In this document: piece by piece, positions 7,574-15,114 of the stretch
How positions within the stretch are numbered: the first letter of the stretch is position 1
Layout of the letters: each line of letters opens with the position of its first letter
Assembly: GCF_014705655.1 (NCBI RefSeq)
Contig: NZ_JACXIY010000052.1
Coordinates: 1 to 39,213 of the forward strand
Length of the DNA: 39,213 nt
Direction of reading: 5' to 3'
Origin: Paenibacillus arenilitoris
GTDB taxonomy: Bacteria; Bacillota; Bacilli; Paenibacillales; Paenibacillaceae
Made by a program: the position numbers and the translations under genes
The notes under the pieces: generated by a model
Seen by the model: the letters and a program-made list of their open reading frames with translations, nothing else
Databases searched by the model: none
What the model was told of the DNA's origin: nothing

Positions 7574-8608
7574 CTAGAGCTTGATTTTCGTTTGAAACAG
7601 GCCTGCCTTGCGGGCGGCCATATAAATGATCACGACGAGCGGACCGATGAATACCCCGATGACCCCGACCAGCTTGAAGCCGACGTAGAGGCTGATCAGC
7701 GCCGACAAGGAACCGATGCCGACCGAGTCGCCGAGAATTTTCGGTTCGACGATGCGGCGGAAGACGGTAATGACGAGGAACAAAATATAGAGGCCTACGC
7801 CGGTAAATACGTCGCCGGTAAGCAGCAGGTAAGTCCCCCAAGGCACGAGCACCGAACCCGTGCCCAGAATCGGCAGGATGTCGACGATGATGATGAGCAA
7901 AGCGATCGCGAGCGGGTATTTGACGTCAAGCACGAGCAGACCGAGCAATGAAATGATGTAGGTAAGCGCGCTCAGGATGAACTGGGAACGCAAAAATCCG
8001 AAAATCGATTTTTTCAAATTGTTTAATACGTCGTCGACCTGCGGCCGAGACTTCTCGTCGAACATCGACAGAACGGTGGCCTTCATCGTGTTGAGGCTGA
8101 AGCTGAACATGTAGACGGCGACCAAAAACACGATAAAAAAGATGAACATCCCCGGGATGCTCGACGCGAACGCGATGACCGTGTTCGACAGCGACCCGAC
8201 CATCTTCGTTAACGCGCTCGTGAGACCCTGCAGCCAGCCTTCCAGCGTCTCGATCGCGTCGGGCGGAAAGTTCTGATAGAGCGACTGCACCCTGTTCATA
8301 AGGTCGTCGACCATGCCGTTCGCGTTCTCGAAGTAGTTCGGCACCTTCTTGAAGAAGGCGATCAGCTCCGCGGCGATCTTCACCCCGAGCAGCGCGATCA
8401 GGCCGATCAGGATAACGGTGAACAGGCTGCTCGACACGGTGGCCGCGACAAGCCGGTTCATGCGGAATTTGTTCATGAACAGCTTATTCAGCGGCTCCAG
8501 AAAGATCGCTACGACGAGCGCCAGCAGAAAGGGAGCGCCTACGGTAAAAAGCAAATAAAGCAATAACAGCCCCAACGCGATAAATACGATGGTCTTGATC
8601 GACAACAA
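7574..8608 (-). CDS. AI-2E family permease, YtvI-like
   Basis: Integral membrane protein of 344 residues with about seven or eight hydrophobic segments, including a double one at the N-terminus (IVFIALGLLLLYLLF, APFLLALVVAIFL). A central soluble part (about residues 85-140) is followed by the conserved C-terminal half with LLIIIVDILPILGTGSVLVPWG, VEPKILGDSVGIGSL and VGVIGVFIGPLVV. This layout is that of the AI-2E/PerM family, whose sporulation member YtvI is similar in size. The transported substrate is unknown. The start is TTG, with 8608 and 8605 adjacent options behind GGGAGG. An independent gene: spacing to the neighbours is 73-87 bases. Confidence 0.85.
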   Translation of the reverse strand: MLSIKTIVFIALGLLLLYLLFTVGAPFLLALVVAIFLEPLNKLFMNKFRMNRLVAATVSSSLFTVILIGLIALLGVKIAAELIAFFKKVPNYFENANGMVDDLMNRVQSLYQNFPPDAIETLEGWLQGLTSALTKMVGSLSNTVIAFASSIPGMFIFFIVFLVAVYMFSFSLNTMKATVLSMFDEKSRPQVDDVLNNLKKSIFGFLRSQFILSALTYIISLLGLLVLDVKYPLAIALLIIIVDILPILGTGSVLVPWGTYLLLTGDVFTGVGLYILFLVITVFRRIVEPKILGDSVGIGSLSALISLYVGFKLVGVIGVFIGPLVVIIYMAARKAGLFQTKIKL

Positions 8609-8681
8609 TTCCGCCTCCCTTCTCTAATGCTATATGCACATGCTGTCCAACTTAAGCCTGCGGATCGCAGCGCCATGCGGA

Positions 8682-9821
8682 TTAGTCGATTATGGCGCTG
8701 CGCCGGTTGAAATCGACATCCTTGTAATACATGTCCTTCACAAGCAAGTTCGGTCCGCAGCACGACGCCGCGGGACAATGGCAATTGACGCTGCGCGCGA
8801 GCGGATGATCGAGCCAGCGGTCGAACAGCTCGTCCAGCCTGGCGTCCGCGATATTGCCGAATGCCGGAACGTCGGAGAAATCGGTGACGAACACATCGCC
8901 GGTGAACAGATTGACGTTCAGCCTGTTGCGGCCGTCCGGATCGTTGCGCACGGTCACGTTCGGCTCCTCGGCCAGCCGCTTCAGCAGGCGGCGTTCCTCC
9001 GGATTGCCGCTGCATGGATAGAACGGCAGCGTGCCGAACAGCATCCACACCGACTTGTCCCTCGACTTCAGCAGCAGATCGATCGCCTGCAGCATTTGCT
9101 CTCTCGGCAGCACGGGCAAATCCTTCGCGAACGCGCTCGGATACATCGGATGCACCTCGTGCCGCTTGCAGCCCATCTCGACGATCAGGCGGTGAATCTC
9201 GTCGATCTTGTCGTAAGTTCGGAAATTGATCATCGATTCGGCGGACACGAGCACGCCCGTGTCGGCAAGGCGCCGCGCGTTGTCGATCATCCGCTCGTAG
9301 AGCTTGGCCGCCGCTTCGTACGAGACGCGATGGCCGGCCTTGGCGAATCCGATCCGGTGAAAGTCCTCGGCGGACGTATAGTTGAACGAGATGTGCATGA
9401 CGTCCAAATAGGGGGCGAGCAGCTCATAGCGGCCGTATGGAAGCGTGACGTTGGAATTGATCTGGGAGCGGACGCCGCGGCTGCGGGCATATTGAAGCAG
9501 CGGCAGCATGTATTCGCGCACGGTCTTCTCGGAGAAGGATGGCTCGCCGCCCGTAATGCTGATCGTCTCAAGCTGCTCGACTTCGTCCAGCCTGTCCAGC
9601 ATTTGCTTCAGCGGCAGCTTGGCGGGTTCGGACAGGACGAGCGTATCGCCGACGGCGCAATGCTCGCAGCGCATGTTGCATAAATTGGAGACGGTCATCT
9701 CGACGCTTGTCAGCCGATGCGTGCCGTACCGCCGCAGCGAGCGGATCGGATCCCACGGATCGTTCGCCGGCGACAAAGCCTCCATCGGAATATCGGTTTG
9801 GAGCGGTTGGATTTTAATCAT
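8682..9821 (-). CDS. yfkAB: Radical SAM protein with CxCxxxxC motif, YfkAB-like
   Basis: The 379-residue protein has the radical SAM cluster motif CNMRCEHC (about residues 48-55), ISITGGEPSFSEK (the GGE motif), and near the C-terminus CHCPAASCC, a CxCx4C pattern that could hold an auxiliary cluster. This pair of motifs and the length match the YfkAB family of Bacilli; the substrate is unknown. ATG is preceded by AGGTG seven bases upstream. No neighbouring peptide precursor was seen, so a peptide-modifying role has no contextual support here. Confidence 0.8.
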   Translation of the reverse strand: MIKIQPLQTDIPMEALSPANDPWDPIRSLRRYGTHRLTSVEMTVSNLCNMRCEHCAVGDTLVLSEPAKLPLKQMLDRLDEVEQLETISITGGEPSFSEKTVREYMLPLLQYARSRGVRSQINSNVTLPYGRYELLAPYLDVMHISFNYTSAEDFHRIGFAKAGHRVSYEAAAKLYERMIDNARRLADTGVLVSAESMINFRTYDKIDEIHRLIVEMGCKRHEVHPMYPSAFAKDLPVLPREQMLQAIDLLLKSRDKSVWMLFGTLPFYPCSGNPEERRLLKRLAEEPNVTVRNDPDGRNRLNVNLFTGDVFVTDFSDVPAFGNIADARLDELFDRWLDHPLARSVNCHCPAASCCGPNLLVKDMYYKDVDFNRRSAIID

Positions 9822-9935
9822 TTTTCAGCACCTGACTTCTTGATCTCGAATGAAACATTCTCTATTTATTGTACTGCCCGCTTCCTGCGGAAGCAAATAA
9901 AGCCGGGAAATATTCGCGCTCCGTCCCGATTTTTC

Positions 9936-9959
9936 AAAAAAAGGAGCCTTATCGGCTCC
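9936..9959 (-). terminator. Intrinsic terminator after the first HD-GYP gene
   Basis: Minus strand GGAGCC, loop GATAA, GGCTCC, then seven T (9936-9942). It follows the stop codon at 9987 by under 30 bases. Confidence 0.85.
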
Positions 9960-9986
9960 CTGACGCGAAAATCCAGTTGTATCCCG

Positions 9987-11105
9987 TTAAATTCCCGCGG
10001 CCTGCCGGACCTCTCCGGTATCCTCGTTGACGCCGACGATCATCTTCGTCAGCTGCTTGGACAAATCGATTTCGTAAGGCGACTTCAGCTCTTCCCCCGC
10101 TTCGTCGTACAGGACGCGGATGACCGGCCGGTGCGGATACGAATAGTTGATATCCGACACGATGCCCTCCTCGCCGCTCTCAAGCCTGACCGAGATGCCG
10201 ATCGGATAGATCGCCACCTTGTCCCGGAACAGCTGAAGCATGCGCTGCTCGTACAAGGTGCCGGTACCCGCGTACAGCCGCTCGATCGCGTGATGCGGCA
10301 GCATCGGCGCGCTGTATACGCGATTCGTCGTCATCGCGTCGTAGGAATCGACGAGGCCGATCCATTTCGCGTATTCGTGGATTTCGTTGCCCTTGATGCC
10401 GCGCGGATAGCCGCTGCCGTCGAGACGCTCATGATGCTGCAGGGCACAATGCGCCACCAGCAGCGGCATGTTCGGCTCGTCCTTGAGCAGCTCGTAGCCG
10501 ATCCGGGTATGCTGCTTCATCGCCTCGTATTCCTCCTTCGAGAGCGAGCCGGGCTTCTTCAGGACGTCGACGGATATTTGCGTCTTGCCGATATCGTGAA
10601 GCAGCGCCCCCATGCCGAGCGTCGTCAGCTCGTCCCGGGAATAGCCGTGGGACATGCCGAGCAGCGTTGTATAAACGCAGACGTTGAGCGAGTGCTGGTA
10701 AAGGTAATGATCGACCGTACCCATGCCAAGAAGCATGATCATCGCGTCCTTATGTCCGGACAGGTCGTCGATGATCATGTTCATCATCTGCTTGAACGGC
10801 TGCGCGATGTACGGATAAGTAGCGCCCTTCTCGCGTTTCGGGCGCTCCATCATGGAGCGGAAATTTTTTTTGATCTCCCTGAGCGAATGCTGCGTCGTCT
10901 CCTCGCTGATCAACGAAGGCAGGACGATGTCATCCGTTCTCGGATCGGCGATGTACGCATATTCGATTCCGCACTGCGCAAGGCGGGCGATCAACCGTTC
11001 GGTCAGCTCTATTTTTTCCCCGAGAAGGACGAGTCCGTCTTGAGAAAATATTTTTTTGGCCAGCTTCATTCCGGGCCTGCATTTCGCTAGCGGCAACAAA
11101 CGCAT
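9987..11105 (-). CDS. HD-GYP domain phosphodiesterase
   Basis: Probable cyclic-di-GMP phosphodiesterase, 372 residues, without transmembrane segments. An N-terminal region of about 120 residues (MRLLPLAKCRPGMKLAKKIF) of the kind often found before HD-GYP domains is followed by the catalytic core: LLHDIGK (HD at 170-171), HTRIGYELL and HHERLDGSGYPRG (224-236), which includes the GYP triplet. A C-terminal beta-rich tail follows. GGAAGGA lies 8 bases before the ATG. Monocistronic: a terminator follows, and 137 bases separate it from the upstream gene. It is a paralogue of the protein at 16289-17344. Activity on c-di-GMP is inferred from the family. Confidence 0.88.
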   Translation of the reverse strand: MRLLPLAKCRPGMKLAKKIFSQDGLVLLGEKIELTERLIARLAQCGIEYAYIADPRTDDIVLPSLISEETTQHSLREIKKNFRSMMERPKREKGATYPYIAQPFKQMMNMIIDDLSGHKDAMIMLLGMGTVDHYLYQHSLNVCVYTTLLGMSHGYSRDELTTLGMGALLHDIGKTQISVDVLKKPGSLSKEEYEAMKQHTRIGYELLKDEPNMPLLVAHCALQHHERLDGSGYPRGIKGNEIHEYAKWIGLVDSYDAMTTNRVYSAPMLPHHAIERLYAGTGTLYEQRMLQLFRDKVAIYPIGISVRLESGEEGIVSDINYSYPHRPVIRVLYDEAGEELKSPYEIDLSKQLTKMIVGVNEDTGEVRQAAGI

Positions 11106-11242
11106 TTTCTCGATCCTTCCCCTACGATAATCTGTTAACTATTACATCGGAAAAAGCCGTTCGTAATGTTAATGTAAGGGAAAATCGACAAAATCGCAAC
11201 CATTTTATGCTATATTTCGACAACGATCGCGCGGGTATTACT

Positions 11243-12694
11243 TTACCCGCGAAGCGCGAATCGGTCCGTGAAGCGCTTCAGCCCGCAGTCCTCGAGCGCC
11301 TCGCGGTTCTGCAATTGGGAAGCGATCACGTCCCGGATGAATTCCGGCAAATAATATTGCACCGATTCCGCGCTCGCCAGCGTCTCGTAGCCCGCCTTGA
11401 AGCTGAACATGTCGATCGAACCGACCGCGTACAGCGCTTCGTCGTCCAGCGGCTCCCCGTTCACGCGCGCCTCCGTGATCCGCTCCATCGCCGGACGGGA
11501 GGAATCGTACTCCACCGTCATGCCGTCGACCGCAAGCGTGCCGAGCACTTCGCCGCGGAAGCCGTAGCCCTTGATCGGCTTGCGGATGAATTCGGGCAGC
11601 AGCGATTGCTCGAGCGCTGCCCGGATATGCTTGCCGGCGATGAGCATCCGGCAAGGATTGATCGGCGACGGACAGAGGGCGTGAAGCTCGCCCGCCGTCA
11701 CGTCGCCCTGCGCGAGGCCGCCAAGCAGCTGCCCGGCGTTGACGATGCCGATATCGGCATCGGTCCAGCCGCGCAGGCCGGCGGCCAGCAGGTTGCCGAG
11801 CGGCGTCTCCCGCTCGGCCGAGGCGGGCAGCGGCGCGTCGAGCCGGGCGATAACCCGGCTCAGGCGGCGCGCTCCCGCCTCCCGGAAGCCGCCGATGATC
11901 GCGGCGGCTTCCGGATGCTCCGCCATGGCGGCCGTCGGCACGCAGGCTGCGCGGAAGACAGGGCGGGCCGAGATCGGATCGAGCCCGATCTCGACCCGCC
12001 CGACGTACTCGCCGTATTTGCCCGCGGCGCAAATCGTCGTTCCGCCGATGACGAGCGGCTCCTCGAGCAGATGATGCGTATGCGCGCCGAGGATGAGGTC
12101 GATCCCGCCTACCCGCTCCGCGATCTGCCGGTCCGACGCGATGCCGAGATGCGACATGACGACGATGACGTCGGCGCAGCCCCGCAGCAGCGCCGCCTGC
12201 TCCCGTATCGCTTCGAAGGGATCCGTCGACTCCCAGCCGAGCAAAGAATAAAATTCGGAGAAGGCGGCCGTAACCCCGATAAAGCCGAGGCGCAAGCCGT
12301 TCTTCTCGATAACGGTGCTCGGAAGCAGCCATTCCGGCGGCTCGCCGGTCGCGGCAATCTTCATGTTCGCGCAGACGACGGCGAATTTCGCACGGCTCGC
12401 GTAAGCTTCGGCAATGGCCCGATACGAGTAGGTCAGGCCTTCGTTATTGCCGAGCGTAACCGCTTCGTAGCCCGCGGCGTTAAGAAGCTCTACGTTCACG
12501 ATGCCGTCGCTTCCTTCCGTCTCGACGCGCATCCGGTCCATATGGTCGCCGCAATCGACGGCGATGACCCGGTCGCTGCCGGCGAATCTTCGCTCCTCCG
12601 CGATGAAGGCCGCTATTTTTGCGGCATTTTCCAGCCTGCTGTGGATATCGTTGCTGTGAATGAGCACGACTCCGCTACGTATACGATCCGACAA
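11243..12694 (-). CDS. yunD: 5'-nucleotidase-type metallophosphatase, YunD-like
   Basis: Predicted metal-dependent phosphoesterase of 483 residues, with an N-terminal calcineurin-like domain (HSNDIHSRLEN, VDCGDHMD, LGNNE, VMSHLGIASD, LGAHTHH, all metal ligands visible) and a C-terminal 5'-nucleotidase domain (residues about 290-440). No signal peptide is visible, which distinguishes it from secreted UshA enzymes and agrees with the Bacillus YunD group. The start is TTG 12692-12694; GAGGAGGAGG lies 11 bases upstream, and the ATG at 12702-12704 is in another frame. It follows the 157-residue gene by 35 bases, so it may be the last gene of a moaA operon. A hairpin (arms TACCCGCG type) covers its stop codon. 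Confidence 0.82.
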   Translation of the reverse strand: MSDRIRSGVVLIHSNDIHSRLENAAKIAAFIAEERRFAGSDRVIAVDCGDHMDRMRVETEGSDGIVNVELLNAAGYEAVTLGNNEGLTYSYRAIAEAYASRAKFAVVCANMKIAATGEPPEWLLPSTVIEKNGLRLGFIGVTAAFSEFYSLLGWESTDPFEAIREQAALLRGCADVIVVMSHLGIASDRQIAERVGGIDLILGAHTHHLLEEPLVIGGTTICAAGKYGEYVGRVEIGLDPISARPVFRAACVPTAAMAEHPEAAAIIGGFREAGARRLSRVIARLDAPLPASAERETPLGNLLAAGLRGWTDADIGIVNAGQLLGGLAQGDVTAGELHALCPSPINPCRMLIAGKHIRAALEQSLLPEFIRKPIKGYGFRGEVLGTLAVDGMTVEYDSSRPAMERITEARVNGEPLDDEALYAVGSIDMFSFKAGYETLASAESVQYYLPEFIRDVIASQLQNREALEDCGLKRFTDRFALRG

Positions 12695-12729
12695 CTTCCT
12701 GCATGCCTCCTCCTCGCTTACGTGTCCGC

Positions 12730-13203
12730 CTATTTCTTCATACGCAGATCATCCGCCGAAAATGTCCGTTTAAAGCCGTACGACGCTTCGATTTCCCCGC
12801 TTGCAGCATTGTGCCCAATCTTCAGCTTGACGATGCTCTTCACGTTCAAGCATTTGCTGCTTCCGCTGGGCACATACAGCCGGATGGGGCCGGCGGCGGA
12901 TAACGGTTCGTTGCCGACGGCGAACAAGACGGCCGCATGCGTCAGCTGTTCCCAAGGAATCGTCGCTTCGAAGCCGTCCGCAGCCTCTACCGCAAGGTGC
13001 GTAGGCGTCCCCGTCCCGGCCGTCTCTTCCCGGCCGGCGGACTTAAGCCAGGCGTTATGCCAGCGATGCCAATCGAATGCCTCGCCGGCCGCCCCCGGCA
13101 CCCGGTCCGCGATCGGAAAATGCCCGCCCGCAAGCTCGGCCATCGCCTCCGCGGTCGTCGCGGAGCTGCCGAGCGCGTAATGTTCGATCGTGATTTCGCG
13201 CAT
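12730..13203 (-). CDS. Small protein resembling a molybdopterin oxidoreductase domain
   Basis: 157 residues, starting at ATG 13201-13203, 10 bases after the moaA stop. Residues about 80-135 (HLAVEAADGFEATIPWEQL, then AVLFAVGNEPLSAAGPIRLYVP, then CLNVKSIVKLKI) follow the pattern of the sulfite-oxidase-like molybdopterin-binding domain (a DGY-type strand, PLRL-VP and a K-I ending). The protein is much shorter than active enzymes and the catalytic-cysteine region is not evident. It is probably a reduced or divergent relative; a cofactor-handling or insertion role is only suggested by the moaA context. Assignment is by eye on short motifs. Confidence 0.55.
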   Translation of the reverse strand: MREITIEHYALGSSATTAEAMAELAGGHFPIADRVPGAAGEAFDWHRWHNAWLKSAGREETAGTGTPTHLAVEAADGFEATIPWEQLTHAAVLFAVGNEPLSAAGPIRLYVPSGSSKCLNVKSIVKLKIGHNAASGEIEASYGFKRTFSADDLRMKK

Positions 13204-13213
13204 AGCTTCTCTT

Positions 13214-14215
13214 TTACCCTCCGATCTGCGACATGCGGCGCTCCGTCGGCACATGCGACAAGGCGTCGTTCGCCAGCTTGGCGGCCATCTCGTGGTTTTC
13301 CGGTTTAATGTCCATCGCTCTGAGGAACAGCCGCCGCATCGCATCCGGATCGCCGAGCGCATCCTTCGCGTTCAGCTCGTCGACCCAGTACAGGCACGGC
13401 TTGATCGAGCCGTCCGCCGTCAAGCGCAGCCGGTTGCAGTTGCTGCAGAAATGGTCGCTGATCGGGTGGATGAGCCCGAACGTGCCGCGCCCGCCTTCCA
13501 GCACGTAATCTTCGGAAGGGCCGTTGCCGCGTACGTTCGGACCCCGCTGGAACGAATACCCTTCCTGCTCCGCCACTTCAAGGACGCGGGTTAGCGGCAA
13601 GTAATGCTTTCTCCAATTGTCGTCGGCATGGCCGATCGGCATATATTCGATGAACCGGACGTGCATCGGCTGCTCGTAGGCCATCTTCAGAAACGCCGCG
13701 ATCTCGTCTTCGTTCACGCCCTTCAGCAGGACGCAATTCAGCTTGATCGGCCGGAAGCCCGCCGCCGCGGCCGCCTCGATGCCTTCCATGACCCGCTTTA
13801 ATTCGCCGCGCCGGGCAATGAACCGGAACCTGGCGGAATCCAGCGTATCCAGGCTGATATTGACCCGGTTGAGGCCTGCAGCGCGCAGCGCCTCGGCCTG
13901 CTTCGCCAGGAAGACGCCGTTCGTCGTAAGCGCGATGTCTTTAATGCCCGGGATGGCCGACAATCTGCCGATCAAGCCGTCCAGACCGGGACGGATTAAC
14001 GGTTCGCCGCCCGTAATGCGCAGCTTCGAGATGCCAAGCTTCGCCCCGGCTTCCACGACCTCCACGATTTGATCGTAGGTAAGCAGATTTTCGGATTCGG
14101 TAAACGCAACGCCTTCTTCCGGCATGCAATATAAACACCGCAAATTACAGCGGTCGGTTACGGATATTCGCAAATAATCGTGCACTCGTCCAAAACGGTC
14201 CGTCAAAGCCGGCAT
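13214..14215 (-). CDS. moaA: GTP 3',8-cyclase MoaA
   Basis: Radical SAM enzyme that performs the first step of molybdenum cofactor synthesis, cyclising GTP to the precursor of cPMP. The 333-residue protein has the N-terminal cluster motif CNLRCLYC, RITGGEPLIRPG, and a C-terminal second cluster (FCSNCNRLRL, KPC). It ends in the conserved Gly-Gly (MSQIGG). The ATG at 14215 has AAAGGGAG eight bases upstream; the in-frame GTG at 14224 abuts that site and is unlikely. Divergent from the moaD-moaE gene across 100 bases that hold an operator-like inverted repeat. The MoaC step is not encoded in the window. Confidence 0.95.
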   Translation of the reverse strand: MPALTDRFGRVHDYLRISVTDRCNLRCLYCMPEEGVAFTESENLLTYDQIVEVVEAGAKLGISKLRITGGEPLIRPGLDGLIGRLSAIPGIKDIALTTNGVFLAKQAEALRAAGLNRVNISLDTLDSARFRFIARRGELKRVMEGIEAAAAAGFRPIKLNCVLLKGVNEDEIAAFLKMAYEQPMHVRFIEYMPIGHADDNWRKHYLPLTRVLEVAEQEGYSFQRGPNVRGNGPSEDYVLEGGRGTFGLIHPISDHFCSNCNRLRLTADGSIKPCLYWVDELNAKDALGDPDAMRRLFLRAMDIKPENHEMAAKLANDALSHVPTERRMSQIGG

Positions 14216-14267
14216 GCGCTCCACTCCCTTTCTGTCTACCTATAAGCATAACATTTTTTTGCCGATT

Positions 14268-14296
14268 ATGATATTCTATTATCATCTAAACTACAA
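14268..14296 (-). promoter_or_regulatory. moaA promoter overlapped by an inverted repeat
   Basis: Minus strand TTGTAG (14291-14296), 17-base spacer, TATCAT (14268-14273, 5 of 6). The sequence TGATATTCTATTATCA (14269-14284) overlaps the -10 and spacer. Its halves TGATATT and ATTATCA are close to the Fur-family half sites, but with a 2-base instead of 1-base centre. It could control both divergent moa transcription units. Confidence 0.5.
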
Positions 14297-14316
14297 TTGA
14301 TGAGAGGTTATATTAC

Positions 14317-15054
14317 ATGACATATACTTGGTCGATTAAATTGTTTGCCGGCTTGCCCGAGCGGATCGGGGTTTCCTCCCTAAGCCTTCGATCCGAAGAA
14401 GGACAGATGACCGCCATGCGCTTGAAGGAGGCGGTGTCCGCCGCTTATCCGGAACACGGGGCTTTGATTCGCGTTTCGTTTATCGCCTGCAACCATGCTT
14501 ATGCGGCCGACGACAAAATGCTGCTCGCGACCGACGAGCTGGCTTTGCTGCCCCCGGTTTCCGGCGGCGAGGAGTCTCAAGCGGCGGCGGACGGCGAGCG
14601 TGACGACCTCTACGTCGTGACGGACGAGCCGATTCGCTCCGACGACGTCCTGGCGAAGGTTATCGTCCCCGAGCACGGCGCCGCCATCGCGTTCGTCGGA
14701 ACGACGCGGGAGTGGACGCAAGGCAAGCGCACGGTTCGGCTTGAGTACGAGGCTTACGCCCCGATGGCCGTCGCCACGATGAAGCAGATCGGCGACGAAA
14801 TCGCGGCTCGCTGGCAAGGGGCATTATGCGCCATCAGCCACCGGATCGGCGTCGTCGGCCTCGCCGAGACAAGCGTCGTCATCGCCGTCTCCTCGCCGCA
14901 TCGCGACATTTGCTACGAAGCAAGCCGTTACGCAATCGAACGATTGAAGCAAATCGTGCCGATATGGAAGAAAGAAATTTGGGAGGACGGTTCGGAATGG
15001 AAGGGGCATCAGCTCGGCCCATGGGATCCGACCGCCCCTTTGGCGGAATTTTAG
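14317..15054 (+). CDS. MoaD-MoaE fusion, molybdopterin synthase
   Basis: One 245-residue frame encodes both subunits of molybdopterin synthase, which inserts the dithiolene sulfurs into cPMP. Residues 1-84 are a MoaD beta-grasp domain (IKLFAGLPERIG, ELALLPPVSGG) whose Gly-Gly is at 83-84. A polar linker of about 15 residues leads to MoaE (about 99-245) with FVGTTREWTQGKRT, LEYEAYAPMA, HRIGVVGLAE and the catalytic-lysine region PIWKKEIWEDGSEWKG. In free MoaD the Gly-Gly is the C-terminus and carries the thiocarboxylate, so this protein needs cleavage after residue 84 or another mechanism. The known precedent is MoaX of Mycobacterium tuberculosis. GAGAGG precedes the ATG. Confidence 0.93.
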   Translation: MTYTWSIKLFAGLPERIGVSSLSLRSEEGQMTAMRLKEAVSAAYPEHGALIRVSFIACNHAYAADDKMLLATDELALLPPVSGGEESQAAADGERDDLYVVTDEPIRSDDVLAKVIVPEHGAAIAFVGTTREWTQGKRTVRLEYEAYAPMAVATMKQIGDEIAARWQGALCAISHRIGVVGLAETSVVIAVSSPHRDICYEASRYAIERLKQIVPIWKKEIWEDGSEWKGHQLGPWDPTAPLAEF

Positions 15055-15114
15055 TTCCTTTGAACGCGGAGCGCTATAACTGCACGCCTTAGTTACGAGA
15101 AGGAGGAATTGAAC

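Noticed and set aside
8682..9821. Peptide-modifying radical SAM (RiPP) cluster
   Set aside because: The gene fits YfkAB, and no small precursor peptide, protease or exporter partner was found beside it.
11207..13180. Long + strand open frame (657 codons) opposite the nucleotidase and neighbouring genes
   Set aside because: It runs across two real genes on the other strand, is Arg-rich with no motif, and is a by-product of high GC at third positions.
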